Below are positions 23,481 through 35,410 of a stretch of 64,000 bases of DNA, one piece after another (position 1 is the stretch's first letter; the number at the start of each line of letters is the position of its first letter). The translations under genes were made by a program, and so were the position numbers. The notes under the pieces are model-generated. The model searched no databases and had not been told where the DNA came from. It saw only the letters and a list, made by a program, of their open reading frames with translations. The DNA comes from Rhytidiadelphus loreus (Eukaryota; Streptophyta; Bryopsida; Hypnales; Hylocomiaceae): the NCBI GenBank assembly GCA_947034895.1, contig OX344762.1, forward strand, positions 83,694,981-83,758,980, read 5' to 3'.

Positions 23481-24783
23481 ATGTCGTCCACCCAAGAAAT
23501 CGTTGCTCCAGAGCTGTACCGTTGCTATCATTGTGGACTTGAATCTACATGAAACTCGTTCAAGTACTTTGACAACAAGAAGGTGGAGCAACCGCGGTTC
23601 CGATGCGTCCATTGCCATAGACTCTTCACCTTGGGGTCGCATGGTCGCCCGCAAGGCAAGACCTACGTCAAGAAGCGTAACGAGGACCCCGCGGAGCTAA
23701 AGAGCTTGTCGCGTCAATGTCGCCATTGTGACGTGGCCGACAACGTACTCTTCAAGTACTATAACAATAACAACCTCTCGCAGTCACGCTTCAAATGCTT
23801 GAACTGTGGAAAGCAATTCCAAATGCGATTGTTGGGGACCGGCGAGGGAAGGCACCTAGTGCACACCTCGTCCCAACAAACAAGAGCCCCCTACTGTCGG
23901 AAACAAGGTGTGCCTCAGCCATTCCCAAATGCTTCCAGCACTGTTGAGGATGGAAGCTACCAACCATTCGATGGGTCCTTCCTACCAGTGCCCTCTGATC
24001 CGGTGATGCCCCTTGAGCCCGACGCCAGGTTGCTCCCAGAGATGGGTGATGAAGATGTGCAGTATTCAAATTTCCTTGAGGCCGAATTGACAGAGGAGGA
24101 GAATTATGAGGCTAATTTCAACTCTTGGACCGGCAATGGTGACCATTTGGAAACCCCGCCTTGCAGCGGTGAGGATGCTCAATATTCAAATTCCATTGAG
24201 GCCAAATTATTGGCAGAGCAGAATAATGAGGCGCCGAATGAGGATGCCTTCTCTTCTACAGCCAATGTTGCTGATGCATTGCCTCCAGCTTGGAGCAACG
24301 AAGATGTGGAGTTCATGGAGGCCGGTGTGAGGCACAATGAGGCTCCGTCTGCTGATACGGTCTCGGACAACATGGCAGAGATGGTGTCCGAGTCCACCTC
24401 TGCTAATGTCGAGGTCATGTATGGGACTTTGGCGTTGAAGAGTCCTATTGCATCTGGTTCCGAACCATGGCCATGGACCCATAATGACACATCAGTGGAT
24501 CCATACAACATGAGCTACGCGGACGCTGCTGCAGCTTGTTGCTTCCAAATGGATTTGGAAGCGGCCATTGAGAGTTCCATGGAGCCGTTGCCCTCGGTGC
24601 AGTCCATGGATTCAGAGTGCAATCTCGACCAAAGTGTTTGTTGATCCGTTCCATGTCATCCCTAAGCTCCATTTGTTCCAACAAGCCTTCAGAGAGGATG
24701 AGCAGTGTTTCGATTTTCACTGGAACCAGGGAGAAGAGGCCGAGGATGACATGGACAAAGCTCCTTGGGCTTGGGCTACATAG
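23481..24783 (+). pseudogene. Two-finger Dof-like zinc-finger gene with in-frame TGA
   Basis: From ATG at 23481 one frame runs to 24644, interrupted only by TGA at 23550-23552. It encodes two Dof-like fingers. The first has CYHC, the TGA nine codons in, then FKYFDNKKVEQPRFRCVHC. The second is CRHC, 22 residues, CLNC, with FKYYNNNNLSQSRF between, close to the Dof core YYNNYSLSQPRY (C-x2-C-x21-C-x2-C). Basic stretches follow each finger. Dof proteins are plant transcription factors binding AAAG. The C-terminal two thirds is acidic with imperfect repeats (DEDVQYSNFLEAEL, GEDAQYSNSIEAKL, NEDVEFMEAGV) and could be an activation domain. After the TGA at 24642-24644 a neighbouring frame continues to 24783 with similar acidic text (EEAEDDMDKAPWAWAT), suggesting a frameshift near the end. 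No intron of plausible size removes the first TGA, so I call it a damaged gene, although the second finger alone could still be made. Confidence 0.6.
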
Positions 24784-24789
24784 AATTAA

Positions 24790-27080
24790 GAAACTTAGAA
24801 TTCTAGCTACTGTAGTTGTATATCAATTGCTTCCGTATAGATGTGTACGTAGATAGAGCCTTTTACTGAACATATATATATATGAAGCACTATTGCTCCA
24901 CTACGAGCATGTTGTTATCATTCTCTCTGTAAATAATAAACACATGATCAGTTACAACGTTACAATATTGTGTCATACCTTTCTTGAATGAGACCCTCAC
25001 TGCTAGTTCTGTAATAATTATGTTTGTGTTGCTAAAGTTTTCTATATGTTGTGATGCTGAAAGAGTCACGCACTGCTGTGTTATATGTTTGTGTTGCTGA
25101 AGTTAATAGCGAAGGGATGCTAGTCGATGAGTGTGGCTGATTCATTATAAATCTTAGACCTGCGTTGGATCTTAATTAGAGGCAGAATTGATCTACTACT
25201 GCAAATCTCGAAGACAAAATGATCAAATGTTTCTTGGACTAGTGGAAACAATATTTAATCTTGCACAATCACAGAACTCAAACAGTGCAATCCAAGAAAT
25301 CTCTGCTATTGAGTTTCCATATAAACTGAATAAAGCCAGGATAGGATACTCTAATTCGATGACTGCCCTCAATCCAGCAAATGCGTGTTTTATCTGTGAC
25401 ACAGTAAACATATCAGGGCGTCAGAATGGTGTTTAATTGTGCCTGGAGGGGGTGGGGTGGAGATGCTCTGACAATTAACTCTAATAACTTGCACCTCGTC
25501 ACCTGGGCTAGAATGGTAACCCTCAAATGTTTCACGCTCATGCTTGACGTTCTTTCAAACAAATTACTGTGCCCTTACATGCAGTAATTCAGCCTCAATA
25601 GAAACTAAAAAAAGGAACAAAATTATAGTTCATTTGCATCAAAAAACTCTAGCGTATGTATCTATTGCTTGTATACCCGTATGAGTTACTTGTGCAATTT
25701 CGAAGTGGGAGGTTGTACATAGGTTTACTGTCACATATAAGTCCATTACCGTATTCTAGCGATCAGTGGCCATACATATTTAGTAAGTAAGTCCAACCAA
25801 GTGCACAAATGCATTCAGAGTTGCTGTTGATAACAATAGACAGTATGCATCAAGTCCCTTAACAGATTTAGTATCCGCTACCTTTACTTCCGCAACAATA
25901 TTGATAACAAGTTTACAGGATTTTCACAAGACATTCATTCATGTATCTTCACTTTGATGAATTAGAGGTACAAGTCTCAACCACTTGTAACGAGCACGCA
26001 CTCCAGGAACACACGCACACAAATTAAGGAAAAACATTTGAGCTTACATATTAAGAAAAGAGAGAAAGAAAATGGCTCCCACCACCACTTTCAACTTCAT
26101 CACAAAGATCCTACAATTCCAGGTGGATCCTGGACGATGGTAATTCCTCCCCCGACCTTGGGTTCCCAACAATAACGAAGCATCGTTCATCGTTCATCGT
26201 TCAGCAGCATTAGGATTACCGGTAAGTCCGTGTTAATCAGCGTACAGAAATTTGTAGTTGAACATATAGAACATGGCATTTGGACCGGACTCACTGCTGA
26301 ATGAAAACGAACCAACTAAGCTGATGTTCAGCAGACGACAACTTCGTCAATTCATGAAGATCACATAATTAAGGTTGATGAAATTATATTGAATGTTGAG
26401 GATGTCACTGTATTTGGCAGAGGATTTTGTGGAAAACTCAGCACCAAAACTGTGCTTGAATCCAGATCATCTCTAGCTTACTTTCCTTCCATTTGAAAAC
26501 GAAAGAGGCAATTTGAGGTCCTACGTGTAATATAAGTGACCCAAGCATAGAACAATCCCGAATTCCATTTAGAACGATTGAATAACAATAGAGAAATTAA
26601 TGATTTGATCCAAGAAATTGATGTAACTCCCATCTGATTCATCATCAAACTACAATAGTTTGGTCATGTTGAGAAGACCCTGCCCTGCCTTCAGATGGAG
26701 GAGATTATCAAGTAGTCCACCATGCTTCAATTGCAGCAGTATGACATTAAGATGAAGCAGCCTTACGAACATGTTGCTGGAGACCCTGCGCAAGAGCTCT
26801 CAAATTCACGCCATCATCTACCAATATACTTGTCGCGCCCAATTGAGTAACCTGTCATCCACTCGTAAGCCAAAAAGAGTCAAAACTACAACGGTATCGG
26901 CACTTGGAGCACATCAAGCAGCTTGTTTCTGGTCGTGCAAGAAGAGCAGAGACACCGACTCAAGTTGATCACAAACAAGTTCATTGATATAGAATCCAAC
27001 GTTCAGGACTACACATCAAATTATTTCTAGAGAACAACACTCCAATCCAGCATCAAGTTATCACCACAACAACTATGATT
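24790..27080. other. Intergenic, no gene recognised
   Basis: Moderate AT content, short chance frames only. 24861-24885 has a short TA run; 26181-26205 has three or four tandem ATCGTTC units. Around 26722 a short frame MLQLQQYDIKMK weakly recalls the RNase H end of Ty3/gypsy retrotransposons, but nothing else supports that. Confidence 0.4.
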
Positions 27081-27089
27081 AAGTCTATT

Positions 27090-27330
27090 GACATTGTTTG
27101 ATAGGGTCTTTTTCTTCTAATTTCAAACACTCAATAATCTTTCAATCTACTTGATCAAAGTTTTGCAAATTTTTTCCACATATTCCTATAGTATTCTTAT
27201 ACAAATATGTACATTTGAACCTCAAAAAAGAATATTTACTTTGATTCATTTCTTTCTCACTACCCTAAAAGTGGAAAGCTTTGACAATTTATGCCCCATA
27301 TGTGCTTCTGTCTTTTCAAAGTTAAACCAT
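27090..27330. repeat. Diverged partial copy of the 52023 element
   Basis: Shares an ordered series of motifs with 52370-52596 and 62940-63179: a TTTTTCTTCTAATTTCAAA tract, ATCTTTCAATCTA, a TTTTTTCCACA region, and TTTCTTTCTCACTACCCTAA before AAGTGGAAA. It is a decayed dispersed copy and non-coding. Confidence 0.55.
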
Positions 27331-27931
27331 GTCAATCACTTGTTTAGAGCATGTAGTATAAACACGCCATTTACCACACATATTCAAGGAACAAACAACA
27401 ACCTTTCCAATTACCAGACAACAACCGCACAATTGAACTACCAATTCAATGGTAATGGGAAGAAAAATTTGTATCACCACCCAATGACCGCACACTGTAC
27501 GACAAAGGGTTGCAAGGAATTTTATAATTTTAACTCAATTTCAACTTGATCACCTTTAAATTACAATAAAATTTGTAGAAAGAAATCCTTTTGCATTCTA
27601 TTTTTCAAAGGTAAATCTTAACATGACATTTAATAATCACGTCCAATTTATAAACATGCAAGTCTCTCTATTCATGTAGAAGAAAAAAGATTTTGAATTC
27701 CATTTATACGGTGATTTCTAAATTTACTCTATATGTTTCTCCCATCCATCAATCGTTCATTATAAGCAACCCGAGAATATGTTCAAAGATATTCTACCTC
27801 AACCTTAACTTATATTCTTCGAGTTGGAAGGGACCCCACCCATGTATTGTTGTTCGAGAAATGGATGTCCTCTTTCACATGGGAAAGTTGATGAACCAAT
27901 TGATCTTCATAACTTACAACCTGCCGTACTA

Positions 27932-28344
27932 AGGTAGTGTGCTCATAAACCGTCACTTTAAGAGCTGATTCGCCTTTTTCACAGGTTTCCAGGGACAAAA
28001 TGATTTTTAGCTCATTTTTCAGAGAAAGAAAAATAGATGCGGAACCCAACACAAGTAGTTTCATATTTTTCCAAGCATTTTTGAATTACTTATAAATTTT
28101 CAAAGATTTGGGTCATAGGCACCTATTTGTGACCATAGGTGTCCCAAAATCCGTCCCCTTGTGACTTATAAAGAAATGTGCAGAAATCACAGCCAATGAT
28201 TGGCTCTTACAATAAAATAAAATAAAACTCTTCTTGAATTCATTAACAGAGCAAAGAGGTCCATTCAAGGTTCACCTTGCATCCATTCTATAGCTACCTA
28301 CAGGACGGTTTGAAGAAGAGGGGCAGATTTTGAACCACCTACCT
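27932..28344. mobile_element. AGGTAG-family MITE, TA target
   Basis: Starts AGGTAGTGTGCTC after TA (27930-27931) and ends CCACCTACCT before TA (28345-28346). The interior matches the elements at 45056, 49316 and 56707: TTTTTAGCTCATTTTTCAGA, a GTTTCATATTTTTCCAA motif and a GGTCATAGG motif. It is about 413 bp and non-coding. Its ends are less well preserved than those of the 49316 copy. Confidence 0.7.
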
Positions 28345-28774
28345 TACTGCACAAAGATGTTCATGAAAAGTTTGAGGCTCAAAGTTAGCCCCCAATGTGG
28401 GAAGGATGACATTGGGGATCCAGTACTACTGTACAGTAACTTAAGTCTTACATACATTCTGTTTTCCACATGTTTGGGCTTTTCTCCGTTTTTTGAGGTC
28501 CGTAGGAATGGGCCACTTTCCCCAATAAGTTGGAATCCGCGCTTTTCATGGGGCTTTTTTTTTTTTCAAATCTTAGGGATGGAATCGTTTCCATCATCAC
28601 TGGTTTCCAGGAGCAACACAATGCGCAGGGAGAATTGGCCCCCTCCTTGCCCCAGTCAACTTTGGTTTGAAAAAAAAGCCCCCTATGTTGTGCCAATTTT
28701 TTGGTAAGCCTTGCAAATAAAAAATTCCAGGATTTGCCTTTATGGGTTTAACCCTGCACCCAAAAATACTGGCT

Positions 28775-29001
28775 GGGGTGAACTGACCCCCTCGCTTGTC
28801 CCCAAAGGAAAACTTAAATTTTTTAATTTCCCAGGCATGATAAAATTTGTAATTTTTGAATTCATATTTGTAATCAGATGCCCCAAATTAGCTTGGAGAG
28901 ATGTAGAGCATACATTTTATGGGCACAAAATAGGGGGTCTTTTTTTTACTTGCACCCTCTGGACTAACTTGGGGGGACAAGCAAAGGGGTCAGTTCACCT
29001 T
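28775..29001. mobile_element. Second copy of the GGGTGAACTG MITE
   Basis: Ends are GGGTGAACTGACCCCCTCGC on the left and, as reverse complement, AGGTGAACTGACCCC on the right. It shares the AAAATAGGGGG interior motif with 4018-4234. About 227 bp. The sequence at 28630-28700 immediately upstream resembles 3790-3845, so the two loci may share a larger composite repeat. Confidence 0.65.
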
Positions 29002-29036
29002 GACCTAAATACCTTGGGCCTTTTTAGGTTTAACCC

Positions 29037-29700
29037 TTAACCCCTAAATGGCTAAGGCTTGTTTTGAGCTTTTTAGAATTTGCTCTAAATTGAACAAAAT
29101 GCCAACATTTTGATAAGTTGTATCAATTTTTTTTATAATTGTAACTATACAAATTCAAAGTAGACATGTTAAAGATCTCATAGGAAAAGAAAACACAACA
29201 ATATCACTTGTAGAGTGAAAGATTATATAATGTTTGACCATGAGGGTGTTAAAACTTACTACAAAAGTGATGTGAAGTCTTTTGACCCTCTTTTCACAAG
29301 TCAAATCTAAAAAATAAAATACGAGGTTGAAGGGCCTAACATGTATAACCCCAACCAATTTATGGCTTCTTAATTCCTAAATGCCCAAGGCCTATTTTGA
29401 GCCTCTTGGAATTTGCTCTAAATTGAACAAAAGAAGACAACATTTTGACAAGTTGAATCAATTTTTTTTGAATTGTAACCTTACAAATTAAAACTAGACA
29501 TGTTAGACACAGGTAAAAGAAAACACAACAATATCATTTAAAGATTGAAAAATTATTATGTTTGATCATAAGGGTGTTAATACTACGAAAATCTTTGAAC
29601 TCTCTTTTTGCATGTCAAATCTAAAAAATTGGTCACCAAAAACATACAAGGTTGAAGGGCCTAATAGACCTAACCCCAATCAATTTATTGCTTCTGAAAA
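29037..29700. repeat. Two tandem copies of a 330-bp repeat
   Basis: Unit 1 (29037-29374) and unit 2 (29375-29700) share in order a CCTAAATG-GC-AAGGC start, AATTTGCTCTAAATTGAACA, a TTTTGACAAGTTG-type tract, AAAAGAAAACACAACAATAT and GGTTGAAGGGCCTAA. The start CCCCTAAATGGC after TTAA resembles the left end of the CCCCTAA/TTAA MITEs. Confidence 0.75.
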
Positions 29701-29753
29701 TCTACTCTACAATTTTTTATGGAATAAATTTCTACTGTGATTTTTTCTCCAAG

Positions 29754-30058
29754 CATTACATGGGATTCAGCCTTGGGGAGGGCCATTTCAAGCTGGTTCC
29801 CATTGCTAGAAACCAACTTGTGCTGTCAAAAAATATATATATTAAAAATATATTAAATATTAAAAATATTAAAAAATATTAAAATGTTAAAATAATCTTT
29901 TTTTTTTTTTATAAAAATAATATTAAAAAAATAATTTTTTAATAATTGCTAATGTGGTCGTCTCTTAACCACATCATCATCCTGTGTGACGGAGTTCCCA
30001 GCGTTTGGGAACGCATGGGAACTCACAGCCCTCTACTTCACCAGAATCTTATCTAATG
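29754..30058. mobile_element. CATTAG element, copy 1, no target duplication
   Basis: Begins CATTACATGGGATTCAGCC and ends in the complement of CATTAGATAAGATTC. The 305-bp body carries TTCCCAGCGTTTGGGAACG and an AT-only core at 29828-29945. The related sequence at 30870-30890 reads CCAAGATCTTGTG where the filled site reads CCAAG, element, ATCTAGTG, so the empty site is the simple join of the flanks. Confidence 0.75.
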
Positions 30059-31150
30059 ATCTAGTGTATTTGAGGCTCATTTCCAAGAGTCCTCAACACT
30101 ACGGAAAGTCAGGATTGCAATGGATACCCTTGCACTAAATTTTAAATAGAAAAATCATAATCATTCATTTTCAAAATTGAATTGTTGATGCTAAAACTAG
30201 ACTTCAAAAGGAACCTTTCAAAAATAGAAACTATTCAAAATAGCAATTTAGTAAGGTTTTATTTAACTTCAAAGTTTCTTCGACACCATATTTTGGTGTC
30301 TCATGCATTTAAGGGGCTAGAAACTTGTACTTATCCATTTGCTTTAAAAATGGTCCCAATGGAAAGAGTAAAGTGTTTTCATGATTTTCACCATTGAAAA
30401 TTTAAACATGCAAGTGTTGATTTGGAGTTATTTGCGATTTATACTTATAAATAAAATTGCATTTCAACAATTGCAAGGTGGAGTGTGTAATGAATTTGAT
30501 TGCTTATCAAGTGATATTAAATTTTTTGAGAGTGCATTTTGGTGTCCTAACACAATTTGTAGTTGTTCGTAACACCTCCAATTCCAAAAAACTTTTATGT
30601 GGAAATTTTTGAAAAATTGTAGAAAATGGCAGCATACTAGAAATAGGAAACGTACATTTCTCTTGTTATAATCTTACAACTCTTATGCAATTTTGTCGTC
30701 AAAATTGGTGTCCTTGCTAATAAACAAGCTCTTTAAACATCCATACGGTTAGATTTTGAAAAAAAAATCAATTTGCTTCAATGGAGATAACTATAAGTCC
30801 ATGTTCTTTTTTCATAGGAAAAACACATTTGGAAAGGCTTCGGCACTTACAGGTTAAATGGATTTCTAGTGTGATTTTTCTTCCAAGATCTTGTGTGTTT
30901 GAGGCTCATTTCCAAGAGCCTTGAGCCATAGAAAATCAAGATTTGTAGTGGACACCTTTGTACAAAATCTTGACTAGAAAAATTGTAATCATTCCTTTTC
31001 AAAATCGAATTTTTAATGCTAAAACTAAAATTCAAAAAGAATTTATCCTTAAAAAATCTACTAAAAATAGAAACTTGATAAGGTTTTATTTAACTTCAAA
31101 GTTTTGTCAACACCTAAAATTTGGTGCCTTGGGCATTTAGGGGATATGTC
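30059..31150. repeat. Decayed nested repeats
   Basis: Two related segments, 30059-30320 and 30860-31149, share TTTGAGGCTCATTTCCAAGA and a TAACTTCAAAGTTT tract. Between them, about 30320-30850 is a diverged copy of part of the 802-bp MITE at 45997-46798, recognisable by TTGATTTGGAGTTATTTG, a CAACAATTGCAAGGTGG motif and CATCCATACGGTTAGATTTT. The arrangement suggests the MITE landed in an older repeat. Confidence 0.6.
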
Positions 31151-32159
31151 CTTCGGGCTTTGAAATCCTAATTTTGGACAATGAATAGAAGAGTTCCAAG
31201 AGCTTTTTTTACCACAAAATTTCTCATTCATCCAAATCAAATAACCAATGCTTGGCTTCTAAATACCCTCACTTGATGTATAATGTATTTGATGAAATTG
31301 AGCCAATTAATAATATGTTTACAAAGATATAAGCAAAAATATGCAAAAAATTCAAGAAAGGAATCATGCACCAAAGGGTTAACCCTAGTATGAAAGAGTG
31401 GCATGCATGAAATGGCTCAACTATCTAAGCCTCATAGACCTAGATGGTGAATTTCATCCCTAATGCTTCCATTAGGAAGTAGACCTTGGAAAGAATCGAT
31501 ATGTTTCTTTCTCCAAGAAAATCCTAAGTTCTAATGTCACAACCTCAGGGGGTGCACTTAGTTCTACTATAACAAATCATGTGCGAACAAGTAGTTTCTA
31601 ATAAACTATAATTTCAACCTAAAATTTTGAACATTGTTTAATAATGACTATAGCTTTCTATTGACAAAATTTCCAACTCAAAGAAAATATGAAATGATTT
31701 CTAGAAGAAGTTAAAAATGAACTAAAATGGCATGTTTTTCAACTCAAATAATTATAGAGGACACATTTAGATGACCATTGAGTCAATATTCAACTCAAGA
31801 TGAGCTTTCAATAATGAATTATTTTTAAAAAAAAATTGTTCATTTTTTAGACAATTTTTTCTTATATAATATAGGGGTGTGAAAGTTATTTTTCAGTTCT
31901 ATAGTGGTTTAGGGTTTTATGGGTTTCCTAAAATATTTCACGAATCAAACCCTAAACCTTGTAGTCTACTGACGATTTTGTAATTTCAAGCTGATTACTT
32001 CAAAAATTTCATAGAAATTACAGTTTTAATCGAAAAATTATAATTCCACTTGGATTTGATTCGTGAAACAAGCGCACACCTCTAAAAAATATGTGTCCTA
32101 TTGGAATTGGCCCCAAGATATTCAGATTGCAAATTAGGGGGGTGATAGGTAGTTCTACC
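31151..32159. other. AT-rich intergenic, no gene
   Basis: Nothing recognisable is present; stops are dense in every frame. It forms the boundary before the tandem duplicated units, whose shared left edge is ACCTTAACC-TTAAA-GTGGAGGA. Confidence 0.45.
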
Positions 32160-34379
32160 TTAACCATTAAACGTGGAGGAAGATGTCTTGGAGAGAATCC
32201 TTCTGGCTAGTAGGATACATGCTAGTAGGATAGAAGTGTAACTATTCCTCCTCTTAATTTGGTTGTGAAAAAGGGAGGTTTTCTATAATAGTTTGACTTT
32301 CAATTAGTACTTTTTGCAATTCTATAAGTGAATGATTCACATGCTAACCAAAGGGATGATTTCCATGATCACCCATCCGTCCTTTAAGGGTTAAGAACTA
32401 CCCCTACAAATGTGGTTAAAATGGAGCAGAAGGTACCTAAAGTGGAATAAGATGCATGTGGACATGTGGTGAGATACATGGATCATGTCTATGTGGTTTT
32501 AGGCTATTCATGAGGTGAAAGGGGTGACTTGAATGAGTAGTCTTTGGTTGTACTTCACTTCTTAAAGATGTAGACCATAAAGACTATTGGAGTTAATGGA
32601 GTGCAGGGAAATCACATTTATAGTGGGGATTGCATTGAATGACAATGTTTTTTGCATGATTCTTTGAGTCATGAGATATTGTAGAATCACCTATAATTGA
32701 CCACTTAAGCAATTCCACACATTTTTTAGAATAGTAGGAGGCTATGTAAATTTATTGCCTTGTAGAAAGATAAAAATGATAGGCATTGACAATTTTATGT
32801 GATTTTTTTCCTTAAATTCAAATTACTATGAATTTTGGAAGCCAAAAGTTGGCCTTAATCCATACCCAATATAGGGTCTACCAATTCTAATCATTCTGGA
32901 ACTACTTTTCTCCTCAATACTTCCTACTTTTTTGCTCACTAAATCAGGACATGTTGTCATAATTTTATAATCACAACCTTGCAAAGGAGGAAAGATCACA
33001 TTCCAAACTTTAGTTGGAAACTTGTTCTAGCCTTGGTTGGAAATAGCTGCATCCTATAGGTTGGGTATGCACCCCTAGTTGGCAATAGGTGGTTCCACCA
33101 TAGAAAGATTGGTTTTGCACTCGCATGCATCCAACAATAAAATAATACTCAAAATGATAAATGCAATTTTGGCTTGGCCAACCACTTCATATATATCCAC
33201 ATTTGTGATTTTAGAAAAATAATATACTCTTCAAACACCAAATCCAACCACCAAGTAGGACAAAAACTTCATAAAGTTTCTCCACAAATTAGGATGACTT
33301 TCATCCAAGAAGTAATGAGGATGGAATTTGAATTTCAATCTATTAGTCATCCAAAAATTGGACATCACAATTCTTCAAGGTTAAAAGAAAGTGATTCCCA
33401 ATTATGTGTTAAATAAAATACAAATTCTCATGGCATGGTCGTTGGTATTCAACTTATTAGGGTTGTGCATGGACAAGTTATAAGTTTAACATAGATTTCT
33501 ATAAGTCCAGTACTAATAGAACTTCCACATGTCACACAAATTAATAGAACATACAATGCACAATGAACTTGGGCAAAATTCATGAACAAATATTGTAGTC
33601 CCTTGAAATTATAACATCTAATCAATACAAGTATGTCTAATGAAGGAAGCAACGGAGATGATGGAAGGTGGCACAAAATGAGAGAATTGGGGAGTAGCCA
33701 ATCTAATTATTGTAAAGAGGAAGACAATTTTGAGGACAAGAAAAATGAAGAGTTGTTTGCTTGGGCTAAGCGAGAAGAAGAGTCATAATGTTTCTAGTAG
33801 ATGGCTACTTTTGAAAAGAAGAACAACTTGGCAGATAATTCTAGCCAAGAAATTAGAAGCACAATACGGAAGTCACATAGAATACTTTGTCGTCAGCTTA
33901 TTGCATGGGGAGTACACAATGTAGTACACACTAGCAGTAGTGGAGGACCGATGAATGTGGAGGTTGAGCAATTATGGCATGCGTGAGCTACATATGATGA
34001 TTGTAGGCAGAGACTATAAGCCACAACAGTTCACAAAAGGGGGCAACGGATTTGACGGCACACCAAACAATTGCCATGGACTCTGAGCGTAGGCATGTGG
34101 ACCTTGCTTCAACACTCTACCTCAACATGGAGCTAAGCACACAACAAGGCTAGCGCATGTGTAAGCACAAGGACAGAGGGGCCCGCCCATAGTAAAAGGA
34201 GTTGTTGGCATTACAAGAAAAGGTAGGATGCGGCGTGTCCATGGAGGTTCCAACAGGGCAGCGTCTTAGGAAGGTATTCATTCTCCCTATATTTCGCCAT
34301 CAAGAGAACTTGCAACTCCTAGTGCACATCATATCAAGAATAAAACAGGAACTCAACACATGGAGAATTAAAAAGTATT

Positions 34380-35080
34380 ATTGTAGATGTTGATGATGGA
34401 GTCCCCATCAAATCAATTGCTACGGATCATGAAATTTTTGCATCAATATTGAAGGGGAATATTTATGGGACTACCATACAAAAGCAAAGGGATAAAATGG
34501 GGGTACTAACACTTGAAGAAGAGAGACAACTAGTTGAATACTTGCTTAAGATGTAGACTTTAGGATTCCCTTTAATTATTGGATAATTGAGAGAAAAGGC
34601 GTTAATACTTACACAAACAAGAGTGACGCCTTTCAAGGATGCTTGTTGGGTAAAATACTTGAAAAGAAGACACCCACAATTAACAATAAGAAAAGCCCAA
34701 GGACTAAAATAAAATAGAACCAAAACCTTGTGTCTAGAATAAGTAGCTACTTTCTATGCCAATCTTCAAATGTGGTATTACACCCACCATTACCAGTCCC
34801 ACCAAATTTGGAACTATGATGAGAATGGTGCCCAAGCTGGCAAAGGGGGTGGGGCTTATGTTCTTGCTAAGAAACAATCAAAAAAAGTACATATGGTCTA
34901 TCCAGATAAAAGGGAGTGGCTCTCCATTTTGTCTTGCATCAATGCCAAAGGAGAAAGTCTACCTAACTTCTATATTTTCAAAGGAAAAAAGAAGACAAGG
35001 AATTCTCTAAAATAAATTAGAAAAGAAGGGATTGTCCTAGCTATGCAAGCTAAAGCTTAGATGACAAATGCTTTGTTCAA
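34380..35080 (+). pseudogene. pogo/Tigger-type DDE transposase remnant, unit B
   Basis: Broken reading on the plus strand still shows the two parts of a pogo-like (CENP-B/Tigger) transposase. First is a helix-turn-helix region: LTLEEERQLVEYLLKM, stop, LGFPLIIG, then FLRRHPEL-like text read here as YLKRRHPQLTIRKAQGL. Second is the start of the DDE catalytic core, WNYDENGAQAGKGGGAYVL, then YPDKREWLSILSCINAKGES and LPNFYIFKG. Several stops and frameshifts are present and the rest of the catalytic domain is missing. Such transposases use TA targets. More decayed upstream text (from about 33640) also repeats in units C and D. Confidence 0.75.
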
Positions 35081-35103
35081 GGAATGAATGCTTCACTTCT
35101 TGT

Positions 35104-35410
35104 CATTAGAAGAGATATCAGGCCAGGGGAAGGCCGTTTCAAGCCTGTTCCCCTGGCTGTGAACCAAATGAACACAGTCAGATAAAATAATAATTAAAAA
35201 AAAAAAAAAAAAAAATTTAAATTTTTAAATTAAAAAAAATTAATTAATTAATTTTAAAATTTATTAAAAAATTTATTAAAAAATAATTAAATATTACAGT
35301 CTGATGTGGCCGAACTTCAGCCACATCAGACTGCGCATGTGGCTGAGTTCCCTGTGTTAGAAAACTCAGGGAACTCACGGCCATGTGAAGGAGCTGAATT
35401 TCCCCTAATG
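35104..35410. mobile_element. CATTAG element, copy 2, no target duplication
   Basis: Begins CATTAGAAGAGATATCAGGCC-like text and ends in the complement of CATTAGGGGAAATTCAGC. The 307-bp body has an AT core and paired GAGTTCCC / GGGAACTC motifs. Units C (about 50038) and D (about 59460) lack it: there CTTGT joins directly to TCATAATTT or TAATAATTT. The filled site reads CTTGT, element, TCATAATTT, so no bases are duplicated. Confidence 0.85.

Noticed and set aside
26722..26850. Short MLQLQQYDIKMK text recalling gypsy retrotransposon RNase H
   Set aside because: Too short, with no neighbouring reverse transcriptase, integrase or LTR visible.
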